64,000 nucleotides of DNA from an uncultured Chitinophagaceae bacterium. GTDB taxonomy: Bacteria > Bacteroidota > Bacteroidia > Chitinophagales > Chitinophagaceae. This document shows, piece by piece, positions 8,761 to 17,005 of the stretch. The stretch spans positions 88,009-152,008 of the forward strand of contig CAISDV010000122.1 of NCBI GenBank assembly GCA_903884185.1, in the 5' to 3' direction. How positions within the stretch are numbered: the first letter of the stretch is position 1; the number at the start of each line of letters is the position of its first letter. The notes beneath the pieces were generated by a model that ran no database searches, was not told where the DNA came from, and saw only the letters and a list, made by a program, of their open reading frames with translations. The translations under genes were made by a program, and so were the position numbers.

Positions 8761-10296
8761 TTAGTCGGTTGTATTGGGTTTTATTTTTTCACTGATATAT
8801 ACTGCTCCGATCACAAGGCAGATGGATGCAACGATAACAGGATACATCAACCCCGCCAGTTTATTATCACTGTACATTGTTGCGAGCAGTGTTGCAATAA
8901 ACGGCGTTAATCCGCCAAACACACCATTACCAATATGGTACGGCAGACTCATAGATGTATAACGTATCCTTGTTGGGAAGAGTTCTACCAGGAATGCCGC
9001 GATAGGACCATAGACCATGGTGACATACAATATCATAATAAATACAATGAATACCAGCCTCCAGTAATCTCCATTACCCATTGTTTTGGCGATCTTAATA
9101 TCGGGCTTTAGTGTTTTTTTGCCTTCCATTGCATACGCTGTATCCGTCTTTGTTTCAGCTACCGACATACCATCTTCATACACTGTTTTGGTAATTGTTT
9201 TTACCAGTGTATCGTTTGCATTAGGAAGAATAGTGAACACTTTTTTGATCTCTTTTTTCTGTGTGAGTTCCACTCTTGCACCAACATCTGTGGTAGTCAA
9301 TAATTGCCCAAAGAGTAAATGATAACTAATGATAGCGAGGAACATCCCACTCAGCATGATCCACTTTCGTCCTATCTTATCGCTCAACGCGCCAAACACT
9401 ACAAAGAATGGAGTGGCAAATAATATGGCCCAGATAATAATAGTACGTGATTGATCAAAATCAACTTTACATGAATTTTCAATAAATGATTGTGCGTAGA
9501 ATTGTCCGGTGTACCATACAACACCTTGTCCCATAGCTGCGCCAAACAATGCCAGCAATACAATTTTCAAATTGGTTTTATTTCCAAAACTTTCTTTGAG
9601 TGGGTTGAGGCTTGTCTTGCCCGCTTCTTTCAATTTGCTGAACAGTGGAGATTCTTTCATCTTCAAGCGGATGTAGATCGATACGCCCACTAACACGATC
9701 GAAACAAGAAAAGGAATTCTCCAGCCCCAATCGTTGAATTTAGCAATAGATTTTGCTGGATCAGCATCGAGGCTATGACGCGTAAGCAATATCACCCCCA
9801 ATGAAATGAATAAGCCAAGTGTGGCGGTGGTCTGTATCCAGGAAGTAAAATATCCACGTCTTCCCGCAGGTGAATGTTCTGCTACATATGTTGCGGCGCC
9901 TCCATATTCGCCACCCAGTGCAAGCCCCTGCATTAAACGCAATATCAAAACAATTATAGGTGCAGCAAAACCAATGCTTTCATAATTGGGTACACAACCA
10001 ATGGCAAATGTGGAACCGCCCATGATGACAAGCGTGAGCAGGAAAGTATATTTTCTTCCAACAATATCACCGATCCTTCCAAACACCAGCGCGCCAAAAG
10101 GCCGTACAATAAAGCCCGCAGCAAACGTTGCCAATGTAGAAAGTAACGCAGCCGTTGGGTTTGTCTTCGGAAAAAATTGCCCCGCAATAACGGTAGCAAG
10201 GCTTCCGAAAATATAGAAGTCGTACCACTCTATTAACGTGCCCACAGATGAGGCGGTAATTACTTTCCAGATGCCTTTGGTATTGGTTGCTGCCAT
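8761..10296 (-). CDS. MFS transporter of the metabolite:H+ symporter (MHS) family
   Basis: 511 residues with the 12-helix MFS pattern. The start region (SSVGTLIEWYDFYIFGSLA), the loop 2-3 motif FGRIGDIVGRKYTF and LALGGEYGGAATYVAEHSPAGRRG near residue 140 are diagnostic of the MHS group (relatives of ProP and KgtP), which bring dicarboxylates, 2-oxoglutarate or betaines in with protons. Unusually, about 70 residues (roughly 333-403) are inserted between helices 9 and 10; by topology this loop faces the periplasm. Typical MHS proteins have about 430 residues. The substrate cannot be named. It heads a two-gene unit with the small membrane protein downstream. Confidence 0.88.
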   Translation of the reverse strand: MAATNTKGIWKVITASSVGTLIEWYDFYIFGSLATVIAGQFFPKTNPTAALLSTLATFAAGFIVRPFGALVFGRIGDIVGRKYTFLLTLVIMGGSTFAIGCVPNYESIGFAAPIIVLILRLMQGLALGGEYGGAATYVAEHSPAGRRGYFTSWIQTTATLGLFISLGVILLTRHSLDADPAKSIAKFNDWGWRIPFLVSIVLVGVSIYIRLKMKESPLFSKLKEAGKTSLNPLKESFGNKTNLKIVLLALFGAAMGQGVVWYTGQFYAQSFIENSCKVDFDQSRTIIIWAILFATPFFVVFGALSDKIGRKWIMLSGMFLAIISYHLLFGQLLTTTDVGARVELTQKKEIKKVFTILPNANDTLVKTITKTVYEDGMSVAETKTDTAYAMEGKKTLKPDIKIAKTMGNGDYWRLVFIVFIMILYVTMVYGPIAAFLVELFPTRIRYTSMSLPYHIGNGVFGGLTPFIATLLATMYSDNKLAGLMYPVIVASICLVIGAVYISEKIKPNTTD

Positions 10297-10358
10297 GGAG
10301 TGTGTTTTACGAAGTTCTAACTTAGTCCATAAATGTTGATTTACAAAGAGTTTGTTTT

Positions 10359-10394
10359 AGTTACCGGTTACTGGTTGCTGGTTGCCAGTTACAG
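10359..10394. repeat. Dispersed intergenic repeat, family A, short copy
   Basis: AGTTACCGGTTACTGGTTGC followed by TGGTTGCCAGTTAC lies in the gap between the MHS transporter start and the vapC-like gene. It matches one arm of the copies at 5153 and 8425. Confidence 0.65.
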
Positions 10395-10453
10395 TCCGTT
10401 CGCATTTGGTGATCGGGGGCTTAATATTGAGCCGATATTCCGAATAAAGTTTT

Positions 10454-10852
10454 TTAAGTAACAATACTCAATCCTTCCGACACATATTTTTGAACGGTTG
10501 CGTCGGCGCTAACGAAAGTATATTTATTACAGATGGCTTGCCAGATCAGCATACGGTCAAAAGGATCTTTGTGATAAGCCGCTTTTAATTGATGGTATGT
10601 GCTACTCTCTTCAGAAGAAAGTTCTTTTATCTCAAAACCCATTTGCAAACAGCCTTCGGGCAGGTCTTCGGGTTTGAACCCGGTGATCCGCAATTTACCC
10701 AAAGACACTTTAAGTGAGACTTCCCAAAAACTTATAGCGCTAACAATGACCTGGTGGCGAGGATCAGTAATAATGGCTTTTGCTTGCTTTGACAATTTTT
10801 TTGAATCTGCCAGCGCCCAAAGCATATAATGGGTATCTAACAGGTAGTTCAT
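10454..10852 (-). CDS. PIN-domain ribonuclease toxin, VapC-like
   Basis: 132 residues with all the acidic residues expected of a PIN nuclease: Asp6 in MNYLLDTHYML, Glu44 in ISFWEVSLK, Asp96 and Asp99 in KDPFDRMLIWQA, and Asp117 in SADATV. VapC toxins cut tRNA or rRNA in the cytoplasm and are held inactive by the partner antitoxin. The start codon overlaps the antitoxin's stop (ATGA at 10849-10852 on the minus strand), the classic translational coupling of type II toxin-antitoxin pairs. The RNA target cannot be predicted. The YxLW subgroup (LLDTHYMLWAL) is the one usually paired with Phd-type antitoxins. Confidence 0.88.
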   Translation of the reverse strand: MNYLLDTHYMLWALADSKKLSKQAKAIITDPRHQVIVSAISFWEVSLKVSLGKLRITGFKPEDLPEGCLQMGFEIKELSSEESSTYHQLKAAYHKDPFDRMLIWQAICNKYTFVSADATVQKYVSEGLSIVT

Positions 10853-11085
10853 ATTCCTAAAAATTCTTCTTCGGTCATTTTGAAATCAGGAGCAAATTTT
10901 ATCCTGGCCTTGGCATCCCAAATACCTATTTTTCTCTTGGCCTTTTTTACTGACACCTTAGGAGTAAGTGTAGCCACGATCTCTTTGTTCCTGCCAAAAG
11001 ATATATCTATTTGCTCACCAGCCTGCACCCTCTTTAAAGCCTCAGAAAAATGGGTCTTGAATTCTCCAACGCTCATGACTTTCAT
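10849..11085 (-). CDS. Phd/YefM-type antitoxin
   Basis: 78 residues from ATG 11085. The N-terminal part (MSVGEFKTHFSEALKRVQAGEQIDIS) is the DNA-binding Phd/YefM fold, followed by FGRNKEIVATLTPK. The C-terminal part (WDAKARIKFAPDFKMTEEEFLGI in outline) resembles the segment that wraps the toxin in related pairs. An upstream in-frame ATG at 11124 is rejected because a promoter lies between the two. It is the first gene of the pair and overlaps the vapC-like gene by four bases. It is expected to repress its own promoter through the direct repeats at 11117-11133. Confidence 0.85.
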   Translation of the reverse strand: MKVMSVGEFKTHFSEALKRVQAGEQIDISFGRNKEIVATLTPKVSVKKAKRKIGIWDAKARIKFAPDFKMTEEEFLGI

Positions 11086-11101
11086 AAAATATATGTTTAT
11101 A

Positions 11102-11133
11102 CAAAAATAATGACTTCTTGACAAGTTGACAAG
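11102..11133 (-). promoter_or_regulatory. Promoter and candidate operator of the toxin-antitoxin pair
   Basis: On the minus strand TATTTTTG (11109 down to 11102) is an exact TAnnTTTG -7 element, 17 bases before the antitoxin ATG. Just upstream, CTTGACAAG (11117-11125) is followed directly by TTGACAAG (11126-11133). These 8-bp direct repeats, each almost self-complementary, cover the -33 region, as expected of an autoregulatory operator. Confidence 0.5.
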
Positions 11134-11183
11134 ATAAATTTAGCTACTGATAGGCCACCCCTTTGGGATTTCTTCAACCCGAA

Positions 11184-11215
11184 TTTGCCCTATTCCCTAA
11201 TCAACCTTAATTTCA
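11184..11215 (+). promoter_or_regulatory. Probable promoter of acs
   Basis: TTTG at 11184-11187 and TAATTTCA at 11208-11215 are 20 bases apart. The -33 is exact and the -7 matches six of the eight positions of TAnnTTTG. The ATG of acs follows 21 bases later. Confidence 0.4.
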
Positions 11216-11236
11216 CTATCCCAAATAGCATACGCC

Positions 11237-13153
11237 ATGCCATATCCCTACCAAATAAAGACCTACGATCAATACAAACAGGCTTATCAAAAAAGCGTGG
11301 AAGATCCCGAAGCTTTCTGGGCGGATATTGCAGAACATTTTTACTGGAGAAAAAAACCTTCAGGCAAAATACTGAACTGGAATTTTAAAGAACCAAAGAT
11401 CGAATGGTTCAAAGGCGCGAAACTGAATATCACTGAAAACTGCCTTGACAGGCATCTCGAAAAAAATGGCAATACACCTGCTATTATCTGGGAGCCCAAT
11501 GACCCGGATGAGAAGCCACGCATCATATCCTATAAAAAACTGCATGAACATGTTTGCCGCTTTGCCCATGTACTTAAAAATAATGGTGTACAAAAGGGCG
11601 ATCGCGTTTGTATATACATGGGCATGATACCAGAGCTGGCAATTGCCATTCTTGCTTGCGCGAGGATTGGCGCCATTCATTCAGTTGTGTTTGGTGGCTT
11701 CTCTGCACAAAGTATTTCTGACAGATTAATGGATGCTCAAGCAACATTTATCATTACCTGCGATGGCGCTTATCGCGGAGCAAAAGATATTCCTCTTAAA
11801 AATGTGATCGATGATGCTCTGATAGGCAACAAGACCGTGAAGCGTGTTATTGTTTGTACGCGCACACGCATTCCGGTTTCCATGATCAAGGGAAGAGATG
11901 TGTGGTGGGAAGAAGAAATGAAACGCGTGGAAGAACAGGGGCTAAATTTTATTGAAGCGGAAGAAATGGATGCAGAAGACCCGCTCTTTATTTTATATAC
12001 TTCGGGGTCTACTGGCAAACCTAAAGGTGTAGTGCATACATCCGGTGGCTATATGGTCTATACCAATTACAGTTTTGTAAATGTGTTTCAGTACCAGCCG
12101 GGGCAAGTTCATTTCTGCACGGCAGATATTGGCTGGATCACTGGGCATAGTTATATTGTCTATGGCCCATTGAGTGCAGGCGCTACTTCATTAATGTTTG
12201 AAGGTGTTCCCACCTGGCCAGATGCGGGAAGATTCTGGAACATCATTGATAAATTCAAAGTAAATATTTTATACACGGCACCTACTGCCATCCGCAGCCT
12301 GATGGGTTTTGGAACAGCACCTTTGGACCGAAAAGATCTTTCCTCTTTACAAATACTGGGTACTGTTGGCGAGCCCATCAATGAAGAAGCCTGGCATTGG
12401 TACGATGAAAATGTTGGAAAAAAACATTGCCCTATTGTAGATACCTGGTGGCAGACAGAAAACGGCGGAATACTTATTTCCAACCTCGCAGGCGTTACTC
12501 CGGCAAAACCTTCTTATGCTACGCTTCCTCTTCCGGGTGTGCAACCAATATTGGTTGATGAAAATGGAAAAGAAGTAGAAGGAAATAATGTGAGCGGTAA
12601 CTTATGTATCAAATTTCCGTGGCCTGGAATGTTGCGCACCACTTACGGCGATCATGAACGTTGTCGAACGAATTATTTTGCTACCTACGAAAATTTATAT
12701 TTCACCGGTGATGGCGCATTGAGAGATGAAAATGGTTTTTACCGCATCACAGGGCGCGTAGATGATGTATTAAATGTAAGCGGCCATCGCATTGGGACCG
12801 CCGAAGTAGAGAATGCGATCAATATGCATGCGGGTGTGGTAGAAAGTGCTGTGGTAGGCTATCCGCACGATATCAAAGGACAAGGCATTTATGCTTACGT
12901 GATCTTTAAAGGAGAAGGCATTGAAGAATCATTGGCGAAAAAAGATATTCTGCAAACTGTTACGCGCGTGATTGGCGCTATCGCGAAACCTGATAAAATT
13001 CAATTCGTGAGTGGCTTGCCAAAAACAAGATCGGGCAAGATCATGCGAAGGATCTTACGCAAGATCGCAGAAGGCGAAACACAAAACCTGGGTGATACAA
13101 GTACTTTGTTAGATCCGGGAGTTGTGGATGAGATTAAAAAAGGGAAGATATAA
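11237..13153 (+). CDS. acs: Acetyl-CoA synthetase (AMP-forming)
   Basis: 638 residues, normal for Acs, which activates acetate to acetyl-AMP and then acetyl-CoA. The P-loop-like motif YTSGSTGKPKGVVHTSGG is near residue 255, the acetyl/propionyl pocket motif includes DTWWQTENGG, and the hinge and A8 region reads YRITGRVDDVLNVSGHRIG. The C-terminal PKTRSGKIMRR carries Lys601, the residue that in homologues is inactivated by acetylation and reactivated by sirtuin-type deacetylases. It is a single-gene unit with its own promoter and a strong terminator straight after the stop. The WWQTE Trp supports acetate over longer acids. Confidence 0.95.
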   Translation: MPYPYQIKTYDQYKQAYQKSVEDPEAFWADIAEHFYWRKKPSGKILNWNFKEPKIEWFKGAKLNITENCLDRHLEKNGNTPAIIWEPNDPDEKPRIISYKKLHEHVCRFAHVLKNNGVQKGDRVCIYMGMIPELAIAILACARIGAIHSVVFGGFSAQSISDRLMDAQATFIITCDGAYRGAKDIPLKNVIDDALIGNKTVKRVIVCTRTRIPVSMIKGRDVWWEEEMKRVEEQGLNFIEAEEMDAEDPLFILYTSGSTGKPKGVVHTSGGYMVYTNYSFVNVFQYQPGQVHFCTADIGWITGHSYIVYGPLSAGATSLMFEGVPTWPDAGRFWNIIDKFKVNILYTAPTAIRSLMGFGTAPLDRKDLSSLQILGTVGEPINEEAWHWYDENVGKKHCPIVDTWWQTENGGILISNLAGVTPAKPSYATLPLPGVQPILVDENGKEVEGNNVSGNLCIKFPWPGMLRTTYGDHERCRTNYFATYENLYFTGDGALRDENGFYRITGRVDDVLNVSGHRIGTAEVENAINMHAGVVESAVVGYPHDIKGQGIYAYVIFKGEGIEESLAKKDILQTVTRVIGAIAKPDKIQFVSGLPKTRSGKIMRRILRKIAEGETQNLGDTSTLLDPGVVDEIKKGKI

Positions 13154-13159
13154 TTTAAA

Positions 13160-13196
13160 AACCCCGAGGGATTTAAAATCCCTCGGGGTTTGATTT
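13160..13196. terminator. Strong bidirectional terminator between acs and the OPT transporter
   Basis: AACCCCGAGGGA and TCCCTCGGGGTT form a perfect 12-bp stem with a six-base loop, with A-rich sequence before it and TGATTTT after. It serves acs on the plus strand and the convergent OPT gene on the minus strand. Confidence 0.9.
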
Positions 13197-15247
13197 TAAC
13201 CCTCCTCCATCTTACTCTTCTTCATCGCCATTCTATACAAGGTCATTCCCATCACTGCGAAGAAAGCAACACCTAAAAAGAAGAATCCTGTTTGCCCGAG
13301 TGCGCCAACCATTCCATGCTCTACACTCCATTTGGCTACAGTATCACTTACTCCGCCTGGGATTGCGAAGAGTATTGCGACGACTACTCCACCAACAGCT
13401 CCGCCCGCTACCAATCCCGTCGCAAATAAATTTCCTTTGCCAAGATCTTCTTCTTCCACTACTTCTTTTTTCTTTTTCTTGCGCATATCAACGATACCAC
13501 GAATAGCGCCACCAATAAAGATCGGGAGAGTAGTACTCAATGGTAAATAAATACCTATTGCAAAACTGAGAGCTTTTATATTACATAGTTCCAGTACAAT
13601 CGCGATAGCTACTCCTACCAAAACAAATTGCCAGTCAAGATTAAAAGACAAAATCCCTTTAACCAGTGTAGCCATCAAAGTGCCTTGTGGCGCAGGATAT
13701 TGATCAGTACCTATTGCATGATGAATACCCTGTGCCAGCATTTGCTGTGTAGGAGTATCAAGAATTTTTACAGTACCGCCAATTGCAAACGAAGAAACGA
13801 TCACACCAATAAATAAAGCGATCTGCTGGTATTTGGGCGTGGCACCAACAAGGTAACCTGTCTTTAGATCCTGCGAAGTAGCACCCGCATTGGCCGCGGC
13901 AATACAGATCATTCCACCCACTACCAATGCCATGGGTTCAAATACTTTGCCTGTCCAACCAACTGCAATAAACACCAAACAGGTTCCCATCAATGTAGCG
14001 ATCGTCATACCACTGATAGGGTTATTGGAATTGCCTATCAATCCAACAATCCTTGAAGACACGGTTACAAAGAATGCTCCGAATATAATTACCAATACAC
14101 CCAATAATAATTTGCTTAAAATGCTATCACCCGGTACCTGTGGTAATATTGTCATCAATAAAACCAAGACCACGCTTCCGATACCAACAATTTTTATAGA
14201 AAGGTCTCTGTCTGTGCGCGCAATTGCGGCTTCGCCACCACCTTTTTTTAATGAGCTGATACTTCCTTTGAATGATGAAATAATAGTTGGAATAGTTTTA
14301 AACAAAGTGATAAAACCTCCTGCCGCCACAGCGCCTGCACCTATCTGCCGGATATATGCGCGGTACAATGCCACCGCAGTATCATTAAATGTATGCGTAG
14401 CTGCGCTCCATCCACCGGGCCCGCCATCTTTACCCAACCCGCCTAAATACCCCAGCTTCACTAATTGAGTAGCGATCACATCAGGATGCACCAAAGTAGC
14501 AAGCAACGGAATAAAAACAAACCAACTCAATACCCCACCTGCAACAAGTACGCCTGCGATCTTTGGCCCGATGATATATCCCACACCCATATATTCAGGA
14601 GTGATATCAGCGCTGATCTTTGCTGAAGGAAAGAAACGATTCGTCTGTTTGGTCATGAACGTTGGCGTTTCCGCGATCACATGAAATACTTTCTGTAGGA
14701 GTGCATAGACAAATGCAAAACACACACCCAGCAAAGCAGTCACAGCCAGGTCGCCCCCTTTTTCACCAGCTTTTAAAACACTGGCACAAGCTGTTCCTTC
14801 GGGGTATGGCAAAGTATCATGTTCCTTCACGATCAATGAACGCCGCAAAGGAATCATCATTAATGTTCCCAATATCCCGCCAAAAATGGCCAGCGTTAAA
14901 ATGGTCATGTAATTAAAGAAATTGGCGCTGGAAGGTTCACTTAAAAACAGGAACCCCGGGAGCGTAAATACCACGCCCGCAGCGATGCTTTCACTCGCCG
15001 ATCCTGTTGTTTGAATGATATTATTTTCGAGAATAGTGGTGCGAAGGAATAATTTGCCCAGCAAAATAGACATCACTGCAATGGGTATCGAGGCAGAGAC
15101 AGTCAACCCTGCCCTTAAAGCAAGATAAACTGTAGCAGCGCCGAATATGATACCAAAAATGCAACCTACAAGGATCGCTTTGATCGTAAACTCCTTCATA
15201 TTGGTCTCAGGAGCAACAAAGGGGCGAAAGGATTTCTGTTCGGGCAT
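13196..15247 (-). CDS. OPT family oligopeptide transporter
   Basis: 683 residues from ATG 15247 (MPEQKSFRPFVAPE); an ATG six codons upstream is possible but less natural. About 14-16 membrane helices are visible. Diagnostic OPT features are FTIKAILVGCIFGIIFGAATVYLALRAG in outline (residues 20-48), LPYPEGTACASVL near 150, ATSQDLKTGYLVGATPKYQQ near 470 and GAIRGIVD near 580. OPT proteins import oligopeptides or metal-chelate compounds by proton symport; bacterial members of this subgroup are mostly uncharacterised. It is divergent from a POT peptide transporter across a repeat-filled gap, which suggests a local peptide-uptake theme. Confidence 0.9.
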   Translation of the reverse strand: MPEQKSFRPFVAPETNMKEFTIKAILVGCIFGIIFGAATVYLALRAGLTVSASIPIAVMSILLGKLFLRTTILENNIIQTTGSASESIAAGVVFTLPGFLFLSEPSSANFFNYMTILTLAIFGGILGTLMMIPLRRSLIVKEHDTLPYPEGTACASVLKAGEKGGDLAVTALLGVCFAFVYALLQKVFHVIAETPTFMTKQTNRFFPSAKISADITPEYMGVGYIIGPKIAGVLVAGGVLSWFVFIPLLATLVHPDVIATQLVKLGYLGGLGKDGGPGGWSAATHTFNDTAVALYRAYIRQIGAGAVAAGGFITLFKTIPTIISSFKGSISSLKKGGGEAAIARTDRDLSIKIVGIGSVVLVLLMTILPQVPGDSILSKLLLGVLVIIFGAFFVTVSSRIVGLIGNSNNPISGMTIATLMGTCLVFIAVGWTGKVFEPMALVVGGMICIAAANAGATSQDLKTGYLVGATPKYQQIALFIGVIVSSFAIGGTVKILDTPTQQMLAQGIHHAIGTDQYPAPQGTLMATLVKGILSFNLDWQFVLVGVAIAIVLELCNIKALSFAIGIYLPLSTTLPIFIGGAIRGIVDMRKKKKKEVVEEEDLGKGNLFATGLVAGGAVGGVVVAILFAIPGGVSDTVAKWSVEHGMVGALGQTGFFFLGVAFFAVMGMTLYRMAMKKSKMEEG

Positions 15248-15322
15248 GGTATAAATTTTATACAATATAGACTGTTGTGGACAAGGACAAAAAAGTTTCG
15301 GGAAGTATTTTGCAAAGCATTA

Positions 15323-15426
15323 ACCGCAGAGACGGGGAGACAGAGAGATTCGCAGAGATAAAATACTTGGTTTTGATTTAATTAAAATTGCCTCCCCGTT
15401 TCTCCCTGTCTCTGCGTCTCTGCGGT
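15323..15426. repeat. Dispersed intergenic repeat, family B, full stem-loop copy
   Basis: The left arm ACCGCAGAGACGGGGAGACA (continuing GAGAG) at 15323-15347 pairs with the right arm at 15402-15426, which ends GTCTCTGCGTCTCTGCGGT. The 25-base arms differ at three positions and enclose an AT-rich 54-base loop. It occupies most of the gap between the two divergent peptide transporters. Confidence 0.7.
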
Positions 15427-15486
15427 GAAAATATCAATAGCCAACACGTTATTTTCTAATATCTTTAAGAACCCAAAACACCAATT

Positions 15487-16923
15487 ATGAGTGAAACACA
15501 GGAAGTTACCAAGAGTAACAAGATGCCTAAAGCCATTCCTTTTATCATAGGTAATGAAGCGGCAGAACGTTTTAGTTTTTATGGGATACGTTCTATTCTC
15601 GTCACTTTTCTCGTTGCGCAGTTCTTCAATCCAACATTGAATCCCGCATTACAAGGTGTTGCCGAAGCCCAGGCAAATGAAAAAGTGCACATGTTTGTTA
15701 CTCTTGCCTATTTCATGCCGCTGGTAGGTGGCATCCTCGCGGATTGGTTCTTTGGAAAATACAAAGTGATATTATATGTATCTGTTTTATACGCCGGTGG
15801 TAACCTGGTGATGGCGATGTTTAACCACAACTATACACTGTTTATGACAGGCCTTATTATTATAGCTATTGCAGCGGGTGGTATTAAGTCTTGCGTATCG
15901 GCCAATGTGGGCGACCAGTTTGATAAATCAAACCAGCATCTGCTTTCAAAAATGTATGGCTGGTTTTATTTTACGATCAATACTGGTTCATTGGTTGCTA
16001 CTGCCTGCATTCCCATTGTTTATCACAAATTCGGGGCTGAAGTGGCTTTTGGTATTCCGGGTATTTTGATGTGCCTGGCAACGATCATATTTTTTATGGG
16101 AAGAAAGAAATATGTGCGTGTTCCGCCAACAGGTGTCAAAAAAGAAAATTTTATGGTGATCACTTTTCATGTGATCGCAAAATTGTTCAGCAGGCCTAAG
16201 GGGTTAACAGTATGGCAGGCGGTTGCACAAAAATATTCTGCCGAAGCAATTGACGGCGTACAGGCAGTGTACCGGATACTTTTGATCTTCGCATTTACCC
16301 CGATATTCTGGGCCATGTGGGACCAGAATCTTTCTGAATGGATATTACAGGCTGGTAAAATGGACCTGCATGTTTTTGGCTTTCAATTGTTGCCTGAGCA
16401 AATGTCTACAGTAAATACCATTTTCTTAGTAAGCATGATCCCTGTTTTTACTTATTTCGTTTATCCATTCTTTGAAAAGATCGGATGGAAGGCAACACCT
16501 TTAAAAAGGATCGGCGCGGGACTCCTGCTTACTGGTTTATGTTTTGTGATCATTGCTTTGATACAAACAGCTGTTGATTCAGGAGCACATCCAACCATCT
16601 GGTGGCAAATTCTGGCTTATTTTATTTTATCGGCAGCCGAGATACTTGTTTCCATTACCTGCCTGGAGTATGCGTACACACATTCGCCTAAATCCATGAA
16701 AAGTACTATGAGTGCCATATACCTGCTGACCATTTCTGTTGGAAACCTTTTCGATACACTCGTAAATAACAGTATTGCCAACAAGGGGTTCTTCTCTAAA
16801 TTCCAGGGAGCTGCGTACGACTGGCTCTTCGTAAAAATATTGGTGGTATTCTTCGTTATCTACCTGCTGGTGGCCAAAAGGCTTCCCGAGAAAAGCTATG
16901 TGGGTGAAGATGCGAAAGCCTAA
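15487..16923 (+). CDS. POT/PTR2 family proton-dependent oligopeptide transporter
   Basis: 478 residues with 12 or more membrane helices. The proton-coupling motif E-x-x-E-R is at residues 24-28 (EAAERFSFYGIRSIL), the PTR2 signature region follows with GGILADWFFGKYKVIL, and FYFTINTGSL lies in helix 5. Members bring di- and tripeptides into the cytoplasm with protons. A TATCTTTA sequence at 15460-15467 is a likely -7 element. It is divergent from the OPT transporter and followed by a hairpin terminator. The annotation is firm; which peptides it takes is unknown. Confidence 0.93.
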   Translation: MSETQEVTKSNKMPKAIPFIIGNEAAERFSFYGIRSILVTFLVAQFFNPTLNPALQGVAEAQANEKVHMFVTLAYFMPLVGGILADWFFGKYKVILYVSVLYAGGNLVMAMFNHNYTLFMTGLIIIAIAAGGIKSCVSANVGDQFDKSNQHLLSKMYGWFYFTINTGSLVATACIPIVYHKFGAEVAFGIPGILMCLATIIFFMGRKKYVRVPPTGVKKENFMVITFHVIAKLFSRPKGLTVWQAVAQKYSAEAIDGVQAVYRILLIFAFTPIFWAMWDQNLSEWILQAGKMDLHVFGFQLLPEQMSTVNTIFLVSMIPVFTYFVYPFFEKIGWKATPLKRIGAGLLLTGLCFVIIALIQTAVDSGAHPTIWWQILAYFILSAAEILVSITCLEYAYTHSPKSMKSTMSAIYLLTISVGNLFDTLVNNSIANKGFFSKFQGAAYDWLFVKILVVFFVIYLLVAKRLPEKSYVGEDAKA

Positions 16924-16940
16924 AAGATAGTTTGTACACA

Positions 16941-16969
16941 GGGCGCCCGAAAATGGCGCTCTTTTTATT
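16941..16969 (+). terminator. Terminator after the POT transporter
   Basis: GGGCGCC (16941-16947) pairs with GGCGCTC (16955-16961) with one G-T pair, and is followed by TTTTTATTT. Confidence 0.7.
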
Positions 16970-17005
16970 TGAGAAGGGTAGTACATTCGCTGCAATTATT
17001 TCTAC

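Noticed and set aside
13890..14468. A 192-residue plus-strand frame inside the OPT gene
   Set aside because: Antisense to a membrane protein, with the Pro/Asn/Ile-rich bias expected of such shadows.
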